A stretch of DNA of 20,765 bases from CAZSWR01 sp964610885 (GTDB lineage Bacteria; Bacteroidota; Ignavibacteria; Kapaibacteriales; UBA2268). The notes under the pieces were generated by a model, which was not told the origin of the DNA, searched no databases, and saw only the letters and a program-made list of their open reading frames with translations. The position numbers were made by a program, and so were the translations under genes. The stretch lies in NCBI GenBank assembly GCA_964610885.1, contig CAZSWR010000068.1:1-20765 (forward strand), in the 5' to 3' direction. Below, piece by piece: positions 1-6,829 of the stretch (the stretch's first letter is position 1; each line of letters opens with the position of its first letter).

Positions 1-546
1 TTTGTCCTTGCGCACCAGCACTACGCGATTCTTGCCATTTCCGCGGACGAAGTTCATCGAGATAGAATTCTCGGTAACCTCGGCGAAACCGATATACCCG
101 GCCTGTGCGGTGGGTTCGGTGGCGAGAGTCGTGAAGCGGAAGCTCGCCAGCAATTTGGGGCCGTCTTCGTCTTTCTTTGGCTTAGCGGCTGAATAGACAT
201 CGAGCACGTATTTGGTATCGTGCGCGAGTCCTTCCAGTTCGAAGCCGGAGGCTTTCGCGGCGTTCGCTTTGAAAAGCACTTCGGGGCTGTCTTCGAGGCT
301 TCCCACCGTGATGCTTTTGCGGAATGCGGGGATTTTTTCGCCGGATTCGGGCGCTTTGGCATCTTTGGTGGCCAAGCGGATCGAAACCAAGATTTCGCCA
401 GAGCCGGACAGCGCGCACGAGGCGGTTGTTTCGCTAATGCGCGAGAACTTGGCGTTCGTTTCGGCCGAACTTGATTTCTCTTTTGAATAGGACATAGTAG
501 TCATAGCCACGAGTGCGATAATCACGCACGCGATCCATTTCGTCAT
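1..546 (-). CDS. Secreted fibronectin type III-like protein, N-terminal part (cut by the window edge)
   Basis: The reading frame is open for 182 codons from ATG at 546 to the left edge with no stop, so the C-terminus lies outside the window. An SD-like AGGA sits just before the ATG. Residues 1-20 look like a signal peptide: one Lys, then a hydrophobic stretch ending near MSYS. The mature part shows two beta-rich units. The first, about residues 35-140, ends in SFRFTTLATEPTAQAG, a typical fibronectin-III end and linker. The second begins FAEVTENSISMNFVRGNGKNR, the start of another Fn3-type repeat of the kind seen in FCB-group secreted proteins. The gene lies 59 nt downstream of the surface-protein gene on the same strand and is probably co-transcribed with it. 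An extracellular binding or structural role is inferred; no catalytic domain is visible. The family call is moderate, the secreted status fairly sure. Confidence 0.72.
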   Translation of the reverse strand, partial: MTKWIACVIIALVAMTTMSYSKEKSSSAETNAKFSRISETTASCALSGSGEILVSIRLATKDAKAPESGEKIPAFRKSITVGSLEDSPEVLFKANAAKASGFELEGLAHDTKYVLDVYSAAKPKKDEDGPKLLASFRFTTLATEPTAQAGYIGFAEVTENSISMNFVRGNGKNRVVLVRKDK

Positions 547-605
547 TATTTCCTGTCTGATGTTCATTAATTTAACCTTATTTATTCTAATTTCTTATCA
601 TAGAA

Positions 606-2690
606 TTAATTCAATGGCAATACATGGCCCGATGCGATGATAACCCATGCGTCTTGACCAACCACCATTAAGGTAGTTGTCTCGCCTGAAGGAAGAGGCA
701 TTTGAGGCGTACCCAATGAATTCTTGATTGATGCTTGAGCACCACTTACGTTGGTAAAGATAATGATTCGGCCGGCATCATCGGCTGTAACCGCGGGAAG
801 GTTCAGGTTGAAACCAGCGCCGTATGGGCCACTGAGAATGACCGAAGTGAATTTATCGTTTGTATTTGCTGATGAAAGCACAACATCACCGGAAACCGGG
901 ATAATGGTCGATGAAAGTTTAATGTTACCGGAAAGTACGTTCATTGCATAAGCGTCTGCATAGACGGAGATAGCGGATTCCGTACCTGTAACGTTGTGGA
1001 GCACTTCGGCGCCGAACGAAGATTTCGCGCCATAGACCTCGAGTGCGGAGCCTTCGGGGTTGTCGTTCGAAATTTTCAGCGTAGTGCCATCGCCATTGTT
1101 AGTTAAATCGACGAGGGCCACTCCGGCTGCTGTACCCATAACTGCCATGGCTTGGTATGGCGAGACATTAGTAACGTTGAGTGCGGGATAGTTGTACGAG
1201 TTATTTTGCGCGAAGATCGATGATGCATCGTTCGTCAGCACGCTGAGTGCGGGGATATCGTTCACTGTCGGGTTTTCGATGATCGCATAGCCGGCGACGG
1301 AGAAGTTACCGATGACGTCGAGTGCGTTCATAGCGTCTCCGGTCGAAGCAACGCGGAGTGCGTAAGAATCGCCGGATGTTTGGATATCGACAGCGTTTGC
1401 TGCCATGTCGTCCGAGCGGACTTCGAGTTTGGCTGTTGGCGTTGCGGTACCGATGCCCACGCGGCCCATATTTGTATAGAGGAAGTCATTTTCTGCGTCA
1501 TAGTTCCAACCGACGACCGACGAAATTGCTTGCCAATGGGCGAAGCCAGTAGCGTCCGATGTGAGGACTTTTCCTGCGCCGGGCAGGTACAGCGGGTCGG
1601 TGGAAGTAACTTGGAGAGTGGATGTAACCTGGAGAGGAGCGGAGATGATGAGGCCTGCCGTTGTTCCTGTGATTTCCAAATCGCCGGTTGCGTGCGCAAG
1701 CGTGAGGATGTTGGCCTCTTCTCTGTAGTTATTGGCGTATGCCGACTGGAGATCGGTTGCGATTGTCAGGGGTTGCCAGCGTAAATGGGCTGTGTTCCAT
1801 GCGAGCACTTGGCCGTTTGTGGCGCCTCTTTGAGTCAAATTGTATGGATCGAGTTCTGTAATGTTAGCACCATTACCAATCAAATTGGTTGCTCCGATAT
1901 CTCCGTCGCAATTAAGCGTACCTGTAACGGTCATATCTCCGGTAAAGGATGTAAGGCCGGTAACGTCGAGCACTGTAGGAGTTGCAGCTTCGGCGCCTTG
2001 GAAATCAATAGTAACCGGAAAGCCATATACTTCTGTATTATAAGGTATGGTAATAGTATGTCCGCCATCGTATGCGCCCTGAAGCGTATTGACGAGTGTG
2101 GCGGGATACCAACCGGCGGGTGTGCCGGGGAAGCCAACGACTGCATCATGCCATTGGAGGAATTGGCCCGATGTGGCGCCGCCTTGAGTCAAGTCGTATG
2201 GGCTTACATTTGAAGGATACCAACCGGCTACGATTCCGTCTTCGGGGATCGCATCTTGCCATTGGAGGAATTGGCCAGCGTCTGCACCATTTTGTTCGAG
2301 TGATTGGGCCATAAGTGCGTATGGCACGCTGTGGATTCTGGTGCGGGGCAGCAGTGCAGTCCCGTCGATAACCACTTCGAGGTACAGTGCTGCGTGAGCC
2401 GTGAGGTCTGCCGGCAGGGCCGTAACCGAGCCGAGCACGACTGTATAGAGGCCGTTAACGACGTTAACGTTCGGCTGCGTTTCAGTCCAGATTTCGGTAC
2501 CTGCTGCGGAAGCGGACATAATCCGGAAAGTAATTGATTGGGCATTGTTCGTCAGGGGCAGACCCTCTGCTGTAAGCAGTTTGCCTTGGTAAGTGATCAG
2601 GTTCGGCACGTTCGATACTGGATCGACCCAAGCAGACGCTATCGATGCCGTCATCACCAATGCCAGAAGCAATGTAATGGCTTTTCTCAT
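606..2690 (-). CDS. Secreted tail-fibre-like surface protein (694 aa)
   Basis: The ATG at 2690 is chosen over the in-frame ATG at 2720 because AGGAG lies 8 nt before it and the protein then begins directly with a clean signal peptide, MRKAITLLLALVMTASIASA. Residues 29-128 match a domain common in bacterial surface proteins: ITYQGKLL near the start, a central NGLYTVVLGSV, and a closing SVPYALMAQS. Four degenerate repeats of the form G-A-x-x-G-Q-x-L-x-W follow, near residues 135, 171, 289 and 371. Next comes the fibre motif VGIGTATPTAKLEV at 411-424, then a long beta-rich, Asn/Ser/Thr/Ala-rich region to the C-terminus. No type IX secretion C-terminal domain and no enzyme motif are apparent. By analogy with tail-fibre and adhesin-like proteins it may form an extracellular beta-structured stalk; this is inference. 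It precedes the Fn3-like gene on the same strand, and both look exported. Confidence 0.75.
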   Translation of the reverse strand: MRKAITLLLALVMTASIASAWVDPVSNVPNLITYQGKLLTAEGLPLTNNAQSITFRIMSASAAGTEIWTETQPNVNVVNGLYTVVLGSVTALPADLTAHAALYLEVVIDGTALLPRTRIHSVPYALMAQSLEQNGADAGQFLQWQDAIPEDGIVAGWYPSNVSPYDLTQGGATSGQFLQWHDAVVGFPGTPAGWYPATLVNTLQGAYDGGHTITIPYNTEVYGFPVTIDFQGAEAATPTVLDVTGLTSFTGDMTVTGTLNCDGDIGATNLIGNGANITELDPYNLTQRGATNGQVLAWNTAHLRWQPLTIATDLQSAYANNYREEANILTLAHATGDLEITGTTAGLIISAPLQVTSTLQVTSTDPLYLPGAGKVLTSDATGFAHWQAISSVVGWNYDAENDFLYTNMGRVGIGTATPTAKLEVRSDDMAANAVDIQTSGDSYALRVASTGDAMNALDVIGNFSVAGYAIIENPTVNDIPALSVLTNDASSIFAQNNSYNYPALNVTNVSPYQAMAVMGTAAGVALVDLTNNGDGTTLKISNDNPEGSALEVYGAKSSFGAEVLHNVTGTESAISVYADAYAMNVLSGNIKLSSTIIPVSGDVVLSSANTNDKFTSVILSGPYGAGFNLNLPAVTADDAGRIIIFTNVSGAQASIKNSLGTPQMPLPSGETTTLMVVGQDAWVIIASGHVLPLN

Positions 2691-2738
2691 GTTAGAAACT
2701 CCTAAAATTTGTGAATACATTTGTAAATATTATCATTT

Positions 2739-2758
2739 TATCTATTCTTATCTATTTT
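2739..2758. promoter_or_regulatory. Two tandem 10-bp repeats upstream of the surface-protein gene
   Basis: TTATCTATTC is followed directly by TTATCTATTT, about 50-70 bp upstream of the surface-protein ATG (the gene reads leftward). The one-helical-turn period suits a binding site for a dimeric or paired regulator, but the setting is very AT-rich and chance is possible. Confidence 0.3.
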
Positions 2759-3313
2759 ATATTACTCATTTTTTTCAGAAATAAATAGCAAAATGCAATG
2801 GCGACGAGTGCGCCACTGCCTGCTCAAATTCTATATTACTATATTAAAGCTGTCAAATCATTCGCTCAATAATAGTTTAAAAAAGAAAAAAGCAATCCCT
2901 GCTGAACCAAGGTTTCAAATAAATTATACCGCTATTCCATTGCGATATATAGTTTTAGTGAATCGAAAAAGGATTTCGTTGCCCCCTATTTGCTTTGTTA
3001 AATCTGCTTAGTTTATATCAAATCGACGTATCAATTATTGAAATTTATAAAAAAAAACAATACAATCCAAATCAATTTTCGGGCTGCTGTTAATTTTATA
3101 ACGCATTTTCATTCACAAGTTTTCAAATAAAAAAACTGCCTTTCTTAATTTATGAATAATTTTTCATAATTCCAAATTTCTGAAAAAATTTTTTTTCATT
3201 TTCCTAATAAACCAGTTTTCATATGTAGGAAAAAACGCATGACCTCGCGAAGAATTGTATGTTCCTCGCGGTTATTATCATTTCCCATCTGGATTTGTGC
3301 AAAACTATTATTG

Positions 3314-3340
3314 CGGCCGGAAACCAAACGCATCCGGCCG
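3314..3340. repeat. 8-bp GC-rich stem-loop upstream of the glycosyltransferase
   Basis: CGGCCGGA (3314-3321) and TCCGGCCG (3333-3340) pair perfectly around an 11-nt loop. It lies about 170 bp before the glycosyltransferase start, with no U-run after it, so it does not look like a standard terminator. It could be a protein-binding palindrome, a leader structure or a dispersed repeat. Confidence 0.5.
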
Positions 3341-3466
3341 GGCGGTAGCTCCATATTGTTGAATATCAGCGTCTTACGAATTTAAGCCGCCTGGCTCGAA
3401 CGGAAATATTGCCGGCAGAAAGCAGACTATGAAAATGAAATAATTCACAAGTGGCCGAAATTTTAT

Positions 3467-3474
3467 TATTTTTG
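3467..3474 (+). promoter_or_regulatory. TAnnTTTG-type -7 promoter box of the glycosyltransferase gene
   Basis: TATTTTTG matches the Bacteroidota -7 consensus TAnnTTTG and lies 38 nt before the ATG at 3513. No clear -33 TTTG is seen at the expected spacing. Confidence 0.45.
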
Positions 3475-3512
3475 CACGGTTGTTTTGTGTGTGAGACTGA
3501 AGAAACAGAGGA

Positions 3513-4790
3513 ATGTTAGTTCGGAATTGTTTGGTAATAGCGTATTATTTCCCTCCGATGGGGCTTAGCGGAGTGCAGCGAACTCTTAAATTTTGCAAGT
3601 ATTTGCCGGATTTCGGCTGGAATCCGATTGTGCTCACCTCCACCCCATCGAATTACTATGCTTTCGACGAAAGCTTGGAGCAAGAGGTCGAGGGTAATAT
3701 AATAAAGGTTTATCGTACTCCTTCGCGAAAGGAATTGAAGGGCGGCGAAACTCAAAAAGCCAAAACGACCAAACTCCCTTCGTACACCATCCAAAAGCTC
3801 GGCCGCGCATTCCTTCAGACCATCCACCAACCGGACAGCAAGATTCGTTGGCGCAATCCCGCGCTGAAACTCGGCCGCCAGATCATCGAAGAGAACGACA
3901 TCAGCGTGATATTCGCCACTGCTCCGCCGTTCACGGACTTCCTTGTGGCCCAGCAACTTAGCCAAGAGTTCGGCATCCCGTTCGTTGTGGATTATCGCGA
4001 CGTGTGGGTGGACAATCCTTTCCATTTCTACGCCACACCGTTCCACAAGCAATACAGCATTGCGCTCGAGCAGTCTATACTGACGCACGCAAAAAAAGCC
4101 GTTGTTACCACGCGCTTCACCAAGGAATTGCTACTGAAGCGCTACCGGTTTCTTTCGCACGACGATATTTCGATCATCTCGCACGGCTTCGACCCTGCGG
4201 ACTTCCCCGATCGAGCTCCCGCGAAGCTCAATCCGAACAAATTTACGATTACTCATTCGGGCGTCTTCCAGGACGACCGCACTCCGAAGTACTTCTTCAA
4301 GGCGCTTGCCTCGTTCATCAAGAAAAATCCGGCGGCAGCGAACGATATTCAGGCCCGCTTCGTCGGCGTGATGCGGAAGAACCACCTGAAGATGATCAAA
4401 AAGTATGGCCTCACGGAAAACGTGGTTTGCACGGGCTACCTACAGCACAACGAAGCCGTCTCCGAGCTGCTCCAATCGGATTTGCTCTGGTATATGCTTT
4501 TCGACACAGTGCGTTCGCCCGGCAAGCTCTACGAGTATTTTGCCGCTGCGAAGCCAATCCTGGCCTGCGTGCCGGAGGGCGTCATGCGCCGGACCACTCT
4601 GGAGTCCAAATGCGCAATAGCCGTGGACCCGAAGGATACGGAATCCATCGAGAACGCAATCGCATCGTATTACAAGCTCTGGAAAACGAATTCACTCCCG
4701 CGCCCCAGCAAGGAGTTTATCCAGCAATTCAACCGCCGCGACTTGGCGTCGAGCCTTGCAATCGAGCTGTCGAACGCAGCCGAAATATAA
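3513..4790 (+). CDS. GT4-type glycosyltransferase
   Basis: This 425-residue protein has the two Rossmann-like halves of GT-B glycosyltransferases. The N-terminus reads CLVIAYYFPPMGLSGVQRTL (6-25), a common start for family-4 enzymes that remodel surface polysaccharides. DYRDVWVDNP (160-169) closes the acceptor half. The donor half starts near 243 with FTITHSGVF and includes VVCTGYL (304-310) and SPGKLYEYFAAAKPIL (335-350), the usual nucleotide-sugar-binding region with the E-x7-E-like position occupied by GKLYEY. There are no membrane segments, so it is likely cytosolic or peripheral. It probably transfers a sugar onto a lipid-linked or surface glycan; donor and acceptor cannot be told. AGAGG lies almost adjacent to the ATG, closer than is ideal, so the exact start is slightly uncertain. 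It stands alone on its strand with no other polysaccharide genes nearby. Confidence 0.88.
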   Translation: MLVRNCLVIAYYFPPMGLSGVQRTLKFCKYLPDFGWNPIVLTSTPSNYYAFDESLEQEVEGNIIKVYRTPSRKELKGGETQKAKTTKLPSYTIQKLGRAFLQTIHQPDSKIRWRNPALKLGRQIIEENDISVIFATAPPFTDFLVAQQLSQEFGIPFVVDYRDVWVDNPFHFYATPFHKQYSIALEQSILTHAKKAVVTTRFTKELLLKRYRFLSHDDISIISHGFDPADFPDRAPAKLNPNKFTITHSGVFQDDRTPKYFFKALASFIKKNPAAANDIQARFVGVMRKNHLKMIKKYGLTENVVCTGYLQHNEAVSELLQSDLLWYMLFDTVRSPGKLYEYFAAAKPILACVPEGVMRRTTLESKCAIAVDPKDTESIENAIASYYKLWKTNSLPRPSKEFIQQFNRRDLASSLAIELSNAAEI

Positions 4791-4911
4791 GTGTCCATCA
4801 TTCAATGGGGTTCAACCACATTGTCCAAAGCCATAGCAAGTCATTGTTATATCTAATATAAGGAAAAATGAATTCCTGCTCATCTTTCCTTTCGTCATTG
4901 CGCTGACCTTG

Positions 4912-4936
4912 AAAAATAAAGTGGCAGTCGCCACCT
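4912..4936. repeat. GTGGC-AGTC-GCCAC hairpin repeat, copy 1
   Basis: The hairpin GTGGC/GCCAC (4921-4934, 4-nt loop) is preceded by AAAATAAA and followed by CTA. A closely similar sequence, AAAATAAAGTAGCGATTGCC then ACC, occurs at 13727-13749 upstream of purF, so this is a dispersed repeat rather than a single-site signal. Confidence 0.55.
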
Positions 4937-5017
4937 ACAATTCTCCAGCCGCCTTTACCAAAAGCGGAAAAGATCATTGAGCTATTAATCTGATTTTATT
5001 AGTTCTATGGCGAATTG

Positions 5018-5039
5018 ATACCGCGTTAGCGGTTGTTAT
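5018..5039. repeat. ACCGC-GTTA-GCGGT hairpin repeat
   Basis: ATACCGCGTTAGCGGTTGTT has a 5-bp stem around a GTTA loop. It belongs to the same family as copies at 5072, 5179, 13521 and 13572, which share the ATACC start and the GGTT end. Confidence 0.6.
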
Positions 5040-5071
5040 ATTGTAGTCGAGTTGTTTCCTCCTTGCATATC

Positions 5072-5092
5072 ATACCGCGCGAGCGGTTGTTA
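5072..5092 (+). repeat. ACCGC-GCGA-GCGGT hairpin repeat, left arm of a 19-bp inverted pair
   Basis: ATACCGCGCGAGCGGTTGTT contains the ACCGC/GCGGT hairpin. Its 19 bp from 5073 to 5091 are repeated exactly, in reverse orientation, at 5179-5197, so the two copies bound a segment of about 125 bp. Confidence 0.65.
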
Positions 5093-5128
5093 ATAAAGCT
5101 CTGCATGAATCAACCAATCATATAAAAC

Positions 5129-5144
5129 ATTCGCTACGCGAAAT
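5129..5144. repeat. TTCGC-TAC-GCGAA hairpin between the inverted copies
   Basis: TTCGC (5130-5134) and GCGAA (5138-5142) flank TAC. On the other strand this reads TTCGC-GTA-GCGAA, the same GTA-loop design as the hairpins at 13523 and 13574 with a different stem. Confidence 0.5.
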
Positions 5145-5177
5145 CCTGCCCAAAAAATTAACCAATATTCTACAATA

Positions 5178-5197
5178 CAACAACCGCTCGCGCGGTA
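5178..5197 (-). repeat. ACCGC-GCGA-GCGGT hairpin repeat, right arm of a 19-bp inverted pair
   Basis: AACAACCGCTCGCGCGGTA (5179-5197) is the exact reverse complement of 5073-5091. Confidence 0.65.
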
Positions 5198-5486
5198 AAA
5201 TATCATTTCAATCTACCAAGTTGCTCATAATTGTATATGGTACAGCACCAATACAATGCGCTATATAACCATATTTTTAAACGTAGGATGCCGCCAACCC
5301 ACGAATTGCTCCACAGGTTGGCTGTGAATATACTCTTATCTAACTTACCTTTTATTCGAAGGTTGAGTCCGCTTATTCAGCTAAGCACTACACTTAATTT
5401 AATAAAGTTAGACTAAATTTGCTCGCAATATTCTGCTTGGGGACTCATCTGGACACTTTGTGTTGTACTATATAAACAATATTCTC

Positions 5487-5507
5487 GGGCGGGTTTTGAA
5501 CCCGCCC
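5487..5507. repeat. GGGCGGGTT/AACCCGCCC hairpin, possible terminator
   Basis: A perfect 9-bp stem (5487-5495 with 5499-5507) around TTG is followed by CTAC. It lies 40 bp past the stop of the UPF0173 gene and has no U-run on either strand. A related form, GGGGCGGG with CCCGTCC, occurs at 18808-18829, so it is a dispersed palindrome that may also stop transcription. Confidence 0.55.
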
Positions 5508-5547
5508 CTACATCAAATCATCACATCAACACATCTGCTAATCAACT

Positions 5548-6228
5548 CTATTCGAATATCATGGTTTCGCCCACTTCCATCACTTGGGCTTTGTGGCCTT
5601 TGCTCGCCACCAATCGAGTGAATTCATTCGGGTCTGCCTCGATGACGGGGAAAGTATTGAAGTGCATCGGGATGGCCAATTCCGGCTGAACGAATGCCAC
5701 GGCGCGGGCAGCGTCCGAGGCGTCCATCGTGAAGTTGCCGCCGATTGGGCACATCATCACGTCGATTCTGTCCAATTGCCCGATCAGCTGCATATCCATG
5801 AACAGTCCTGTATCGCCGGTGTGGTAGATGGTTTTCCCGCCCATGCGAATGACGACGCCGGCCGGCGCACCCATGTAACGGCCCTCTGGGTTGGCAGAGC
5901 CGTGGTGCGCGATTGTGAATTTCAGTCGGCCAAACGGGAAGTTCCACGCGCCGCCGATGTGCATATTGTGCGCTTCGATTCCGTTTTCTTTCGCATAGTT
6001 TGCCAATTCGTTGACAGCAATCAGTGTGGCTTTGTTAGCCTTAGCTATCGCGAAGGCGTCTCCTGAGTGGTCGCCGTGGGCATGGGTCAGCACAACGAAT
6101 TTCGCCTTGATGTCGGCGGCCTTCGCCGTGGCTGTGGGATTGTGAGTAATAAACGGGTCAATAATCACTTCGTGAGTGCCGTCGCCAAGCAAAAAGCATG
6201 AATGGCCAAGATAAGTAATTTTTAACAT
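5548..6228 (-). CDS. UPF0173 metal-dependent hydrolase (metallo-beta-lactamase fold)
   Basis: This 226-residue protein has the full length of the UPF0173 family and its hallmarks. MLKITYLGHSCFLL starts the first beta strands. THAHGDH (48-54) is the H-x-H-x-D-H metal motif. AHHGS (107-111), HTGDTG (136-141, with Asp139 as the likely bridging ligand) and MHFNTFP (188-194) supply the remaining ligands. It should be a soluble two-metal hydrolase; the substrate of this family is not established. An SD-like AGGGG lies 7 nt before the ATG. The gene is alone on its strand, converges with the glycosyltransferase and diverges from luxE, so it is probably its own transcription unit. The family call is firm, the biological role unknown. 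Confidence 0.93.
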   Translation of the reverse strand: MLKITYLGHSCFLLGDGTHEVIIDPFITHNPTATAKAADIKAKFVVLTHAHGDHSGDAFAIAKANKATLIAVNELANYAKENGIEAHNMHIGGAWNFPFGRLKFTIAHHGSANPEGRYMGAPAGVVIRMGGKTIYHTGDTGLFMDMQLIGQLDRIDVMMCPIGGNFTMDASDAARAVAFVQPELAIPMHFNTFPVIEADPNEFTRLVASKGHKAQVMEVGETMIFE

Positions 6229-6829
6229 TCGAGTCCCCTTTCGTAGGAATTTTATATATAATGTTCATCAGTATATTCGGCGGAACGAACCGTCCGGTGA
6301 GACTAAATCCTTGATAATTACAGTGCAAGTTTCGAGGCCAACGCATCGGCTCGCGGCCAAAGCACAGGTTCATCAATCAGCTTTGAATTCAAAGATTTCT
6401 CGTGTTTCAACAGTCCCACAATACTAACGCAAAAAAAATAATAATATTTTGCGAGCCTAATAAATTGGTTCTATAACGTTTTGTGTGGGTATAACGTAGG
6501 GGTTCAAAATTTTGAACCCGTACAATTATTAACCCCGTACAAATATTGAACCCGTACAAATATTGAACCCGTACAAAGAAAAATACAACATCATCAAATG
6601 CTGTGGTTCAAAATGGGGTTCGAAATTTTGAGTCCATACAATACCCACAAAAACACAATAGGCCCTGAATACCCATATCGATTGTTTATTTTTTTATAAG
6701 AAATTATTCCTTTCGCCGGCAGCGTTTTTTTACTATTTTGCAGAAAGCAGTCCCGCAACTGTAGGAGTGGGCCGCAATCCATCTGAACACATAATTGACA
6801 CTTGAAAATATCTGAAGGAGCCGGCACTT
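6229..6829. other. Intergenic region between the divergent UPF0173 and luxE genes
   Basis: This 600-bp gap has no convincing gene. Its centre carries a perfect 20-bp palindrome and a four-copy 17-bp tandem array (6500-6579), with a decayed further copy at 6603-6640. Close to luxE, CTATTTTGC (6733-6741) resembles a -7 box one base short of TAnnTTTG, about 90 nt before the start, so the luxE promoter probably lies here. Confidence 0.55.
6500..6579. repeat. 20-bp palindrome running into four 17-bp tandem repeats
   Basis: GGGTTCAAAATTTTGAACCC (6500-6519) is a perfect palindrome. From 6512 the sequence continues as four adjacent 17-bp units: TTGAACCCGTACAATTA, TTAACCCCGTACAAATA, TTGAACCCGTACAAATA and TTGAACCCGTACAAAGA. 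The first unit shares its TTGAACCC with the right arm of the palindrome. There are no unique spacers, so it is not a CRISPR. Confidence 0.8.

Larger units (their letters stand above)
2691..3512. other. AT-rich intergenic region between divergent genes
   Basis: About 820 bp separate the divergent surface-protein and glycosyltransferase genes. The stretch 2800-3230 is strongly A/T-rich with poly-A and poly-T runs and has no convincing coding signal. From about 3240 it becomes richer in GC, with two CCTCGCG boxes (near 3242 and 3263), a stem-loop at 3314-3340 and, close to the glycosyltransferase, a TAnnTTTG promoter box. It probably carries control elements for both neighbours. Confidence 0.6.
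4791..5547. other. Repeat-rich intergenic region between convergent genes
   Basis: This 757-bp gap separates the convergent glycosyltransferase and UPF0173 genes and has no credible gene. It holds at least six short palindromes: a GTGGC/GCCAC hairpin near 4921, ACCGC/GCGGT hairpins at 5020, 5074 and 5183, a TTCGC/GCGAA hairpin at 5130, and a GGGCGGGTT/AACCCGCCC hairpin at 5487. Some may end transcription of one or both converging genes. Confidence 0.65.

Noticed and set aside
2793..3011. 72-codon plus-strand frame in the AT-rich gap
   Set aside because: No ribosome site, Lys/Ile-rich low-complexity composition as expected from A/T-rich DNA, and no recognisable motif.
3516..4088. 190-codon frame antisense to the glycosyltransferase
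   Set aside because: Shadow frame; the sense protein is complete and well supported.
5231..5416. 61-codon plus-strand frame
   Set aside because: It lies in a repeat-rich gap, has no ribosome site and resembles no family.
6500..6579. CRISPR array
   Set aside because: The 17-bp units are adjacent with no unique spacers, and no cas genes are present. The 11-bp and heptamer arrays are rejected for the same reason.
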